NCBI GenBank assembly: GCA_903883985.1 | Contig: CAISDD010000049.1 | Location: 1 to 12,926 of the forward strand | Direction: 5' to 3' | Length of the DNA: 12,926 nt | From: an uncultured Pseudomonadota bacterium | GTDB taxonomy: Bacteria > Pseudomonadota > Gammaproteobacteria > Burkholderiales > Thiobacillaceae | Shown here: piece by piece, positions 1-6,268 of the stretch | Position numbering within the stretch: position 1 is the stretch's first letter | Layout of the letters: each line of letters begins with the position of its first letter | Made by a program: the position numbers and the translations under genes | Notes under the pieces: model-generated | Seen by the model: the letters and a program-made list of their open reading frames with translations, nothing else | Told to the model about the DNA's origin: nothing | Databases searched by the model: none

Positions 1-10
1 ACTCAGCAAC

Positions 11-87
11 GCAGGGCGGAACGCGAAGCGGTTCCGCCCTTCAATCACCATCAAGATGGCGAATCGCCCTTCTGGCATCCGCCCTAC
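11..87. repeat. Pair of inverted GTAG-type REP elements (REPIN/BIME-like)
   Basis: Seen: a perfect 10-bp inverted repeat (13-22 AGGGCGGAAC, 31-40 GTTCCGCCCT, 8-base loop) preceded on the plus strand by GCAG (11-14). A second, imperfect hairpin lies at 58-64 (GGCGAAT) and 77-83 (ATCCGCC). It is followed at 84-87 by CTAC, which is GTAG on the minus strand. A GTAG tetranucleotide next to a GGCGG-stem hairpin is the signature of REP sequences mobilised by RAYT transposases. Two such units in opposite orientation form a REPIN or BIME. The first head (GCAG) differs from GTAG by one base. The assignment is supported by the RAYT remnant that starts directly after it. The first hairpin could also end transcription of a gene to the left, but no T-tract follows. 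Confidence 0.6.
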
Positions 88-88
88 A

Positions 89-239
89 CGGGCTGATCGA
101 GACCTTGCCATCGTAGCTGCCTACGCCAGGGGGCTGCACCTTGCGAGACATCGGCGACTACTTCGGCTTACACTGCTGACGTGTTAGCAAGCTCGTTCGG
201 GCGACTTTCCTGCAAATATCTCGAGTGACAAAACCGTAA
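89..239 (+). pseudogene. Remnant of the C-terminal HTH of a RAYT (REP-associated Y1 transposase)
   Basis: Seen: frame 89-133 reads RADRDLAIVAAYARG. After a +1 shift, frame 138-239 reads TLRDIGDYFGLHC, stop (177-179 TGA), RVSKLVR and ends at TAA 237-239. Joined, this matches the DnaA-like helix-turn-helix tail that follows the Y1 transposase domain in RAYT proteins, where TLR-IG-HFGLHYS-VSR is typical (family knowledge). Removing one G from the run of five at 129-133 restores one frame. A single change (TGA back to TCA, Ser) removes the internal stop. The catalytic Y1 domain (HUH motif and tyrosine) is absent: the sequence to the left is the REP pair, so the 5' part was lost or lies elsewhere. 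The product would be inactive. The similarity was judged by eye. Confidence 0.6.
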
Positions 240-251
240 GCCATTGTTTAT

Positions 252-276
252 GGGTAGGAGTGTCGCGCGACTACCC
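252..276. repeat. REP-like hairpin upstream of the kinase gene
   Basis: An inverted repeat pairs 252-257 GGGTAG with 271-276 CTACCC. Inside lies the palindrome GTCGCGCGAC (262-271). The GTAGGAG start followed by a GC-rich palindrome resembles other GTAG-type REPs, and the RAYT remnant lies just to the left. No T-tract follows, so a terminator is unlikely. It sits about 50 bases before the kinase start, so it may lie in that gene's leader. It could also be a chance inverted repeat. Confidence 0.35.
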
Positions 277-323
277 CCGTGGTTGCGGCAAAAGGAAAGA
301 CCTGACCCTTCGAGGAAATCCCG

Positions 324-1592
324 ATGTATCTGGGCATCGATTTCGGCACCTCCGGCGCGCGCGCCTGCGTCATGGCTCCTGGCGGCCAGATTGAGGATAT
401 GGTTAGGCTGGAATTCGGCGAGCTCACGCCCGACGAAGCCGCTGCATCCTGGAGCGAGGTGCTGTTCAACCTGATCGCGCAGGTGCCCGCTGGCCTGCGC
501 CGACGCCTGCTGGCGTTGGCGGTGGATGGTACTTCCGCGACCGTGCTGGCGTGTAACGAGGCACTGGAGACGACTTATCCGCCCCTGCTCTACAACGACG
601 CCCGTGCAGTCGACGCGGCCCTGACCATCCGCCGCGCGGCCGGAGCAGCACACCCGGCTGCGGCGGTCACTTCCGGCCTGGCCAAGGTACTCTGGCTGAA
701 AAAAAATCTGGGGCCGAATCGCACCCGGCTCTATCTCAACCAGGCCGATTGGCTCAGTGCCCTGCTCTGCGGGCGCGCTGCGAGCGACTACCACAACGCA
801 CTGAAGATGGGCGTGGACCTGGAAACTGGACTGTGGCCGGACTGGGTGACCCATCTCGCCGATATCGACACCCTGCCGCTGCCTGTCAAGCCCGGCACGG
901 CGCTGGCATTGGTGGAGCGTCCGCGTGCGCGCTCGCTCGGCCTCAATCCGGACTGTCTGGTGCGCGCTGGCACCACGGACAGCATCGCCGCCTTCCTCGC
1001 AGCAGGAATCAGCCAGCCAGGCGAAGCGGTGACTTCCCTGGGCACCACTCTCGTGCTGAAATTGCTTTCGGAAACCCGGGTGGACGCCGGCGAATACGGC
1101 GTCTACTCGCACTGGTTCGGCCGTTACTGGCTGGCAGGCGGCGCTTCCAACGCCGGGGGTGGGGTGCTGCGCCAGCATTTCAGCGACACCGAACTCATTG
1201 CCCTGTCCGCTGACATCGAAGTGGAAAGCAACACCGGCCTGGATTACTACCCGCTGCCGAGCAAGGGCGAGCGCTTTCCCGTCAACGACCCCGAATTAGC
1301 ACCCCGACTGGAGCCACGCCCAGCCAGCCGGGCCGAATTCCTGCAAGGAATGTTGGAGGGCTTGGCGAACATCGAAGCGCGAGGTTACACCGTACTCGCA
1401 CAGTTGGGTGCGACCCCCGCGCACAGCATCTACACCGCCGGCGGCGGTGCCCGCAACGACGCCTGGACACGGATTCGCGCCCGTCTCTTGCGGGTGCCGG
1501 TAGCCCGCGCCGGCGAACAGGAAGCCTGCTATGGCACGGCGCGACTGGCCTGCTTTGGAAGCGGACTATTCCCCGGGGGCGGCGATGATTGA
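324..1592 (+). CDS. FGGY-family carbohydrate kinase, D-ribulokinase type
   Basis: Predicted cytoplasmic ATP-dependent sugar kinase (422 aa). The N-terminal phosphate loop LGIDFGTSGARA (residues 3-14), the catalytic-Asp motif GTTDSIAAF (Asp219), the segment SLGTTLVLKLLS after it, and the C-terminal adenine-side motif GGGARNDAW (about 373) give the complete FGGY fold. At 422 aa it is shorter than typical XylB or GlpK (about 480-500 aa). It resembles the short cyanobacterial/plant group (SePSK, AtXK-1) shown to phosphorylate D-ribulose, so the likely reaction is D-ribulose to D-ribulose 5-phosphate. D-xylulose remains possible. Start: ATG with GAGGA 8 bases upstream. The end overlaps the next start by 8 bases (ATGATTGATG), suggesting coupling. 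No sugar transporter or isomerase lies next to it. An A8 run at 699-706 lies inside the gene. Confidence 0.85.
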   Translation: MYLGIDFGTSGARACVMAPGGQIEDMVRLEFGELTPDEAAASWSEVLFNLIAQVPAGLRRRLLALAVDGTSATVLACNEALETTYPPLLYNDARAVDAALTIRRAAGAAHPAAAVTSGLAKVLWLKKNLGPNRTRLYLNQADWLSALLCGRAASDYHNALKMGVDLETGLWPDWVTHLADIDTLPLPVKPGTALALVERPRARSLGLNPDCLVRAGTTDSIAAFLAAGISQPGEAVTSLGTTLVLKLLSETRVDAGEYGVYSHWFGRYWLAGGASNAGGGVLRQHFSDTELIALSADIEVESNTGLDYYPLPSKGERFPVNDPELAPRLEPRPASRAEFLQGMLEGLANIEARGYTVLAQLGATPAHSIYTAGGGARNDAWTRIRARLLRVPVARAGEQEACYGTARLACFGSGLFPGGGDD

Positions 1593-2088
1593 TGGCCTTT
1601 CCTGTACCTGTGCCATGCCCCTGGCGTGGCGCCCGGCTCTAGCAGATGCGTCTGAACACCGGCGGCTGATGCATGAAGCCGCACTCCTGCTGGGCGCGCT
1701 CAACCAGATGGAGTGCACACACGATCTGGAGAACGGAAGCGCGGAAGGCCGCCGGCTGGAGCGCATCGAAGCCAAACTGGATCTGGCGCTGAATCTGCTC
1801 GCTCGCACCCTGGAACCTGGTTACGCCGCGCCTCCCCGTGAAGTGTTCCTGTCGCCCGAGTTTATCGAATGGGAAGAGGCGCAGGCGCCGACGGATGGTA
1901 CGCCCCTGATCCTGGAACTTCGCCCCTCCGAGACCCTGCCGCTCATCCTGCGCCTGCCTGCGGTGGCGTCGTTTTCTCCTCCTGGACGGGCGCGAGCCCG
2001 CCTGGAAAACCTGTCGGAAGCGCTCGACGAGGCGCTCTACCAATTCGTGTTCCGTCGCCATCGCCAGGCGATCCGCGCGCGCATCTGA
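1585..2088 (+). CDS. PilZ-like protein with long helical segment (tPilZ-type)
   Basis: 167 aa, cytoplasmic, no signal peptide. Residues about 20-80 form an amphipathic helical stretch (RRLERIEAKLDLALNLLART) with heptad-like leucines. The second half alternates short hydrophobic strands (VFLSPEFIEWEE, LILELRPS, LILRLPAVASF) and ends in a helix rich in Glu, Leu and Arg. This order matches the atypical tetramer-forming PilZ proteins (tPilZ, Xanthomonas XC6012 type). The c-di-GMP-binding signature of classical PilZ domains (RxxxR and D/NxSxxG) is not visible, so binding of the nucleotide is doubtful. Start: ATG 1585 overlaps the kinase stop. An ATG 54 bases upstream in frame would lie inside the kinase gene and is less likely. 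DUF58 follows 22 bases downstream, so the protein probably serves the DUF58/TgpA pair. The PilZ call was made by eye. Confidence 0.6.
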   Translation: MIDGLSCTCAMPLAWRPALADASEHRRLMHEAALLLGALNQMECTHDLENGSAEGRRLERIEAKLDLALNLLARTLEPGYAAPPREVFLSPEFIEWEEAQAPTDGTPLILELRPSETLPLILRLPAVASFSPPGRARARLENLSEALDEALYQFVFRRHRQAIRARI

Positions 2089-2110
2089 TCCAGGACGCAG
2101 CCCCCACGCC

Positions 2111-3061
2111 ATGGCCTCCGCCGCCCTGCCCTACCTGCCCTGGCGCAAGCCTGCCACGGAAAGCGGGCCGATACGCCTGGGTTCGCGCCGGCTCTATATT
2201 CTGCCTACCCGAGCCGGCCTGGTCTTCAGCCTTCTGCTGCTAGGACTGCTAGTCGGCGCCATCAACTACGGCGTCAGCCTGATCTATTTTTTCACCTTCT
2301 GGCTGGCCGCGATCACCGTGATGGGGATGTTGCACACCCAACGCAACCTGTCCGGACTGCTGCTGCAAGGCTGCCCCACTGTGCCGGTGTTCGCGGGCGA
2401 GAGCGCTTGTTTCAGGCTGCGCGTAGCGAATTCCAGTCGTCTGCCACGGCAAAGCATCGGTCTGCGCCATGTTAACGGTCAGGGTCAAACCCGTGACATC
2501 TCCGCCGGCGGAGAAATCCTGTTGGAACTGCCGCTGCCACAAGTCGATCGCGGCTGGAAGACCCCAGGCCGCTTCGCCATCTACAGTGAATTCCCTCTGG
2601 GTCTGTTCCGCTGCTGGAGCGTGCTGGACCTGGACTGGGGCGTGCTCGTCTATCCCAGGCCGGCCGCAGATGCGCTGCCACTGCCCGCGACCGGCGCGGA
2701 CGACGACTCGGGTGCCACTTCGGTGAACGAGGGTACGGAATTCGCCGGCCTGCGAGGCTACCAGCCAGGCGACCCCCCTCGCCGCATCGCCTGGAAGGCC
2801 TCCGCGCGTGGTGGGGAAACGCTGCTCACGAAACAATTCGCCGGTGGTGTCGCACGGCACATTGACTTGAACTGGGGACGCACACCGGAACGCGATCCGG
2901 AGGGACGTCTGTCGCGCCTCACCCGCTGGGTGCTGGATGCCCACGCATGCGGCCTTTGTTACGGGCTCGAACTACCCGGGCGCAAACTGCCGCCGCGCGT
3001 CGGCGAGGCGCACCTGCGGCAATGCCTGGAGGCGTTGGCCCGGTATGGTCAAACTCGGTAG
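2111..3061 (+). CDS. DUF58 domain-containing membrane protein
   Basis: 316 aa. Two membrane segments lie near the N-terminus (about 34-52 AGLVFSLLLLGLLVGAI and 57-72 LIYFFTFWLAAITVMG), followed by a beta-rich region. The DUF58 hallmark FAGLRGYQPGDPPRRIAWK begins near residue 211. DUF58 proteins are usually encoded with a MoxR AAA ATPase and a transglutaminase-like membrane protein. They are thought to act in assembly or maturation at the cell envelope, but the biochemical role is not settled. The start follows the PilZ-like gene by 22 bases with no clear Shine-Dalgarno sequence. The hydrophobic N-terminus and the conserved LPTRAGL before it fit this start. The stop overlaps the next start by 17 bases, so the two are very likely co-translated. 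Confidence 0.88.
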   Translation: MASAALPYLPWRKPATESGPIRLGSRRLYILPTRAGLVFSLLLLGLLVGAINYGVSLIYFFTFWLAAITVMGMLHTQRNLSGLLLQGCPTVPVFAGESACFRLRVANSSRLPRQSIGLRHVNGQGQTRDISAGGEILLELPLPQVDRGWKTPGRFAIYSEFPLGLFRCWSVLDLDWGVLVYPRPAADALPLPATGADDDSGATSVNEGTEFAGLRGYQPGDPPRRIAWKASARGGETLLTKQFAGGVARHIDLNWGRTPERDPEGRLSRLTRWVLDAHACGLCYGLELPGRKLPPRVGEAHLRQCLEALARYGQTR

Positions 3062-5081
3062 CGCGGGCATGTTGCCTGGTGTTTTGGCCAGGCCAGGGCG
3101 GTTCGGCAAGGATGTCGGCGCCACGCTCTGGCTGCTAGGCCCCATGCTCTTGGTACTGGCGCCACATGCGCTACGGTTGCCCATGTGGATCTCGCTTTCC
3201 TGGCTGGCATTTGCCCTGCTGGGCTTGGTCGCTGCACGCACGGGACGGCAACCGGTTGGGCGACACCTCAAGACGCTGCTGGCGCTGGCCGGGGTAGCCG
3301 GAGTGCTGTTGCAGTACGGCACGGTGATCGGCCCGAGTGGCGGGGTGGCACTGCTGGCCTTCCTCTCCGGCGCCAAGCTGCTGGAGACGAACGGCACACG
3401 TGACCGCCTGGGGCTGCTCTTCATCGGCTGTTTTCTCCTGGTGGCCCAGTTCCTCGAGGGACAAAGCCTGTTCACCGCCGCCTATATGACGGGGGCCGCG
3501 CTGACGCTGGTGGCGGGCATGATTGCCACGCAACGACCGGCTCCCCCTTGGCGACCAACCTTCGCTCTTGCCGCCCGCCTGATGGCGCAAGCACTGCCAC
3601 TGGCCTTGCTGGTCTTTCTCTTGTTCCCGCGCCTGGGGGGACCGCTCTGGCACCTGCCGCAACCAGTCGCCACGCACAGTGGCTTGTCAGAGCGCATGAG
3701 TCCAGGCGACATCAGTGTGCTCATCCTCTCCGATGAACTCGCCTTCCGCGCCGAATTCGACGGCCCCGTGCCGCCTGCGCCGCAGCGCTACTGGCGCGGG
3801 CCGGTGCTCTGGGATTACGACGGCCACACCTGGCACACGGACCCTGCGCCGCGCGCGGATCGCCTGGAGGCCACGGGCCTGGGTCAGCCCTTACGCTACA
3901 ACCTGACACTGGAGCCGAATCAGCAACGCTGGCTGCCCCTGCTCGGCCTGCCCACCCATCTACCGGAACTGCCGGGCAACCCCACCCGTCTGGGCGTGGA
4001 CCTGCAATGGCAGGCCAGGGAGCCGATCACCCGGCGTCTGCGCTATGAGGTCGAGGCCTATGCGGAGTACCGCTTGGAAAATCGGTCAGGGGATGGGTCT
4101 CCTACACCGGCCTTGCGCGAGCGGGCACTCGCCTTGCCGATGGGTGGCAACCCGCGGTCGCGAGAGATTGCACGTGCCTGGAGGGAGACGGCGGCCAATG
4201 ACGCGGCCATCGTCGCGCTCGCACTCACACTGTTTCGCACGCAAGCCTTCTTCTACACCCTCACCCCTCCTCGCCTGGGCGCCTGGGCGGTGGACGACTT
4301 TCTCTTCGAAAGCCGACGCGGTTTCTGTGAACACTACGCCAGCACCTTCGTCTTCCTCATGCGCGCGGCGGGTGTGCCGGCGCGGGTAGTCACTGGTTAT
4401 CAGGGCGGCGAACTCAACCCGCTGGGCAACTACTTCATCGTGCGCGGCCGTGACGCCCATGCCTGGGCAGAGGTCTGGCTGGACGGACAGGGCTGGGTGC
4501 GAGTCGACCCAACCGGCGCGGTCGCGCCTTCGCGGGTCGAGCGCGGGGTCGAAGCCGCCCTCCCTCCCGGCGAACAACCCGGCGGAGAATTCGCAGCAGC
4601 CTGGCTACGGCCACTGCATCTGGGCTGGGATCTCGTCAACAACCGCTGGAACCTGTGGGTGCTGGGCTACAATCAGGAACGCCAACACCAGTTCCTGGCT
4701 CGTCTGTCTCCCCTGATGGCGCGGTGGCAGGGTATGGCATGGGCGTTGGGGCTAGGTGCCACCGTCCTGCTTCTGGTCGTCTGCGTGGCCATATTGCCGC
4801 GCACGGCGCGCCACGACCCCGCCAGCCGCGAATACCTGCGCTTCTGCCGTACCCTGGCACACCGAGGCATCGCGCGCGGCGCGGCGGAAGCACCCGAAGA
4901 CTACGCCCGTCGCGCCACCGGCTGGCTCCCCGATCTGGGCCGGGATATCCAATACATCACCCGCCTTTATCTCACCTGCCGCTACGGCCCGGGCGGCGAG
5001 GATGACTTGAGCGCGTTGCGCCGTGCGATCACCGGATTCCCCCCGCGCCTCAGGCGGCGCAATCCCACGCAGCCGCTCTGA
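3045..5081 (+). CDS. tgpA: TgpA-type membrane transglutaminase-like protein (DUF3488/transglutaminase/DUF4129)
   Basis: 678 aa. N-terminal third: about six hydrophobic segments (residues 20-205, for example LWLLGPMLLVLAPHAL and ALPLALLVFLLFPRL), matching the TgpA N-terminal DUF3488 domain. A large periplasmic part contains the transglutaminase core with a complete Cys428 (RRGFCEHYAS), His472 (RDAHAWAEVW), Asp488 (VRVDPTG) triad. A further membrane helix (about 563-585, LGATVLLLVVCVAIL) is followed by a cytoplasmic DUF4129-like tail (YLRFCRTLAHRG, APEDYARR). The family member of Pseudomonas aeruginosa is essential; its substrate is uncertain. Start: ATG 3045 has GGAGG 12 bases upstream and gives the usual family length. 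An in-frame ATG at 2937 would add 36 residues wholly inside DUF58 with no hydrophobic or conserved character, so I rejected it; ATG 3069 is also possible. Confidence 0.9.
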   Translation: MVKLGSAGMLPGVLARPGRFGKDVGATLWLLGPMLLVLAPHALRLPMWISLSWLAFALLGLVAARTGRQPVGRHLKTLLALAGVAGVLLQYGTVIGPSGGVALLAFLSGAKLLETNGTRDRLGLLFIGCFLLVAQFLEGQSLFTAAYMTGAALTLVAGMIATQRPAPPWRPTFALAARLMAQALPLALLVFLLFPRLGGPLWHLPQPVATHSGLSERMSPGDISVLILSDELAFRAEFDGPVPPAPQRYWRGPVLWDYDGHTWHTDPAPRADRLEATGLGQPLRYNLTLEPNQQRWLPLLGLPTHLPELPGNPTRLGVDLQWQAREPITRRLRYEVEAYAEYRLENRSGDGSPTPALRERALALPMGGNPRSREIARAWRETAANDAAIVALALTLFRTQAFFYTLTPPRLGAWAVDDFLFESRRGFCEHYASTFVFLMRAAGVPARVVTGYQGGELNPLGNYFIVRGRDAHAWAEVWLDGQGWVRVDPTGAVAPSRVERGVEAALPPGEQPGGEFAAAWLRPLHLGWDLVNNRWNLWVLGYNQERQHQFLARLSPLMARWQGMAWALGLGATVLLLVVCVAILPRTARHDPASREYLRFCRTLAHRGIARGAAEAPEDYARRATGWLPDLGRDIQYITRLYLTCRYGPGGEDDLSALRRAITGFPPRLRRRNPTQPL

Positions 5082-5387
5082 ATCTGAAAGCCCAGGCATG
5101 GGACGGAACAAAAATGCATCGACTTCGCTTGGCCTTGCAGGTAGATTCACAAAAAAGATAACAAAGATAATGAGCAGGAGGTGTCGGGCAAGGCGTCCGG
5201 GTTCGCAAGGTTCAATCTGCGGTTCCCGGAGTCATTGCCCGGAAATTTTTTCGGACGTGATCGTGATCTCCATCGGATTCGTTTCCGATATGCGAGGCGC
5301 AATCCGGCGACCCGTCCACTAGATTCGTGGATTAGCGCCGTAACTCGGCAACCATCATTTCATTGGATTTACCCATGAGGAAACACC
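5082..5387. other. Intergenic region between tgpA and the DUF2934 gene
   Basis: 306 bases with no convincing gene. Short frames cross it, but their codon use and composition look non-coding, and it is more A/T-rich than the flanking genes. It holds a possible terminator (5223-5251), a small inverted repeat ATCGGA/TCCGAT (5272-5277 and 5284-5289), and the ribosome binding site GAGG at 5377-5380 for the next gene. I see no promoter with both -35 and -10 boxes and no tRNA. Confidence 0.6.
5223..5251 (+). terminator. Possible Rho-independent terminator
   Basis: The arm TTCCCGG (5223-5229) pairs with CCCGGAA (5238-5244) with one central mismatch and an 8-base loop, followed by A and six T (5246-5251). 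It lies about 140 bases after the tgpA stop, so it could end the four-gene transcript. The stem is short, so this is a weak call. Confidence 0.3.
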
Positions 5388-5861
5388 ATGTCTGAAGACA
5401 AGCCAAAAACGAGCAAGCGAATCACCAAAAAAGCCGCGGAAATTAAGGAAATCGTCAAGCCTGCGAAGACGGTACCCAAGAGCGCCTTCAGCGAACGCGC
5501 AGCCGCCGAGAAGAGTCCGCCGAAAACCGCCAGCAAGCCCACTGCCGTGGAACCCGTAGTCATTGTTGTGGAACCCGTGGCCGTTGTTGTGGAACCCGTG
5601 GCCGTTGTTGCGGAACCCGTCGGCAAGCCCGTTGCGGTCAAGGCTGCCGCGAAGAAGTCCAAAACCACAGAGGCCAAGTCCGCCGCCCCTACCGGCAAAC
5701 ACCCGGAGAAGCCCGTAGCACCCTCGGCGGAAGAACGTCAGCGCTGGATCGCCACGGCAGCCTACCATCGCTACGAGAATCGCGGCCGTCTCCCGGGTTA
5801 CGAGCAGCAGGACTGGGCAGACGCGGAAGCAGAAATCGAGACGCTGATCGGCAAGGCTTAA
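5388..5861 (+). CDS. DUF2934 protein with Lys/Ala/Pro-rich histone-like N-terminus
   Basis: 157 aa. Residues 1-55 and 80-112 are rich in Lys, Ala, Pro, Thr and Ser, like the basic tails of bacterial histone H1-like proteins. Residues about 54-81 are a 7-residue repeat tract (VEPVAVV type). Residues about 115-155 (ERQRWIATAAYHRYENRGR, then W-ADAEAEIE) match the short DUF2934 helical domain, common in proteobacterial proteins of unknown function. No signal peptide or membrane segment. Start: ATG with GAGG 7 bases upstream. The basic tails suggest nucleic-acid or polyanion binding, but this is inference. The gene stands alone and its stop codon interlocks with that of the convergent VOC gene, with no terminator hairpin visible between them. 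Confidence 0.75.
   Translation: MSEDKPKTSKRITKKAAEIKEIVKPAKTVPKSAFSERAAAEKSPPKTASKPTAVEPVVIVVEPVAVVVEPVAVVAEPVGKPVAVKAAAKKSKTTEAKSAAPTGKHPEKPVAPSAEERQRWIATAAYHRYENRGRLPGYEQQDWADAEAEIETLIGKA
5547..5630 (+). repeat. 21-base in-frame tandem repeat coding VEPVAVV units
   Basis: Four consecutive 21-base units (5547-5567, 5568-5588, 5589-5609, 5610-5630) start GTGGAACCCGT or GCGGAACCCGT. Units 2 and 3 are identical; unit 1 differs at three bases and unit 4 diverges at its end. They encode VEPVVIV, VEPVAVV, VEPVAVV, AEPVGKP. The unit is a multiple of three, so gain or loss of copies would keep the frame and change only the linker length. Confidence 0.9.
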
Positions 5862-6268
5862 GGTGCCTCCAGTCGCACGTTCTGCTCCACGTTCTGCTCC
5901 ACTTCCAGTAATTCCAGCACATTGCCATCCGGATCGTGCACAAACAAGGCGGCGCGACCGGATAGGCTTAAGCTGTAGGGCACGCCGGCGACATCGAGGC
6001 GTGCCCTGAGCGCACCTAATCCGATCACGCCCAGCGCGGTGTGACGGTCGCGGCCGCCGTGATCCGGTCGGACACTCGCCGGGTCTGGGCTGGGCAGGTT
6101 GATCAGATGGATTTGCCCGCTGCCGACGTCGTACCAGATCCCGTCGAAGCGCATGGCCGGCCGCGCCGAACTCGGTCTCAGACCGAGTACGCCCTCGTAG
6201 AAGATGCGCGAGCGCTTCAGATCGGCCACCAGCAAGGAAGCATGGAGCAGGGAAACCACTTCAGTCAT
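5858..6268 (-). CDS. VOC (glyoxalase/bleomycin resistance fold) family protein
   Basis: 136 aa cytoplasmic protein with two beta-alpha-beta-beta-beta modules. The first module begins LLHASLLVADLKRSRIFYEGVLG and contains QIHLINL. The second begins RHTALGV and ends FVHDPDGNVLELLEV. The His in LLHAS, QIHLI and RHTA and the Glu in VLELLE occupy typical VOC metal-ligand positions, so a metal-dependent lyase or dioxygenase is possible; the substrate is not predictable. Start: ATG at 6268 has GGAAGGA about 9 bases upstream. A start 36 bases further out lies inside the transporter gene and adds a non-conserved tail. It overlaps the EamA gene by 8 bases and is probably coupled to it. The C-terminus holds a small duplication (VEQNVEQN). 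Confidence 0.85.
   Translation of the reverse strand: MTEVVSLLHASLLVADLKRSRIFYEGVLGLRPSSARPAMRFDGIWYDVGSGQIHLINLPSPDPASVRPDHGGRDRHTALGVIGLGALRARLDVAGVPYSLSLSGRAALFVHDPDGNVLELLEVEQNVEQNVRLEAP
5876..5899 (-). repeat. 12-base tandem duplication near the 3' end of the VOC gene
   Basis: The plus-strand 12-mer CACGTTCTGCTC occurs twice in direct succession (5876-5887, 5888-5899). It encodes the doubled VEQN near the C-terminus, after the last conserved strand. It keeps the frame and is probably harmless. Confidence 0.8.

Noticed and set aside
168..1178. Long minus-strand frame (336 codons) opposite the kinase gene
   Set aside because: It mirrors a clear FGGY kinase on the plus strand, crosses the REP/RAYT debris and shows no domain; high G+C creates such frames.
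2249..2944. Minus-strand frame of 231 codons opposite DUF58
   Set aside because: Antisense to a well-supported DUF58 gene, with no recognisable motif.
2937..3044. Extended N-terminus of TgpA from ATG 2937
   Set aside because: The 36 extra residues lie within DUF58, are Arg/Cys-rich and lack family features; ATG 3045 gives the normal length and has GGAGG upstream.
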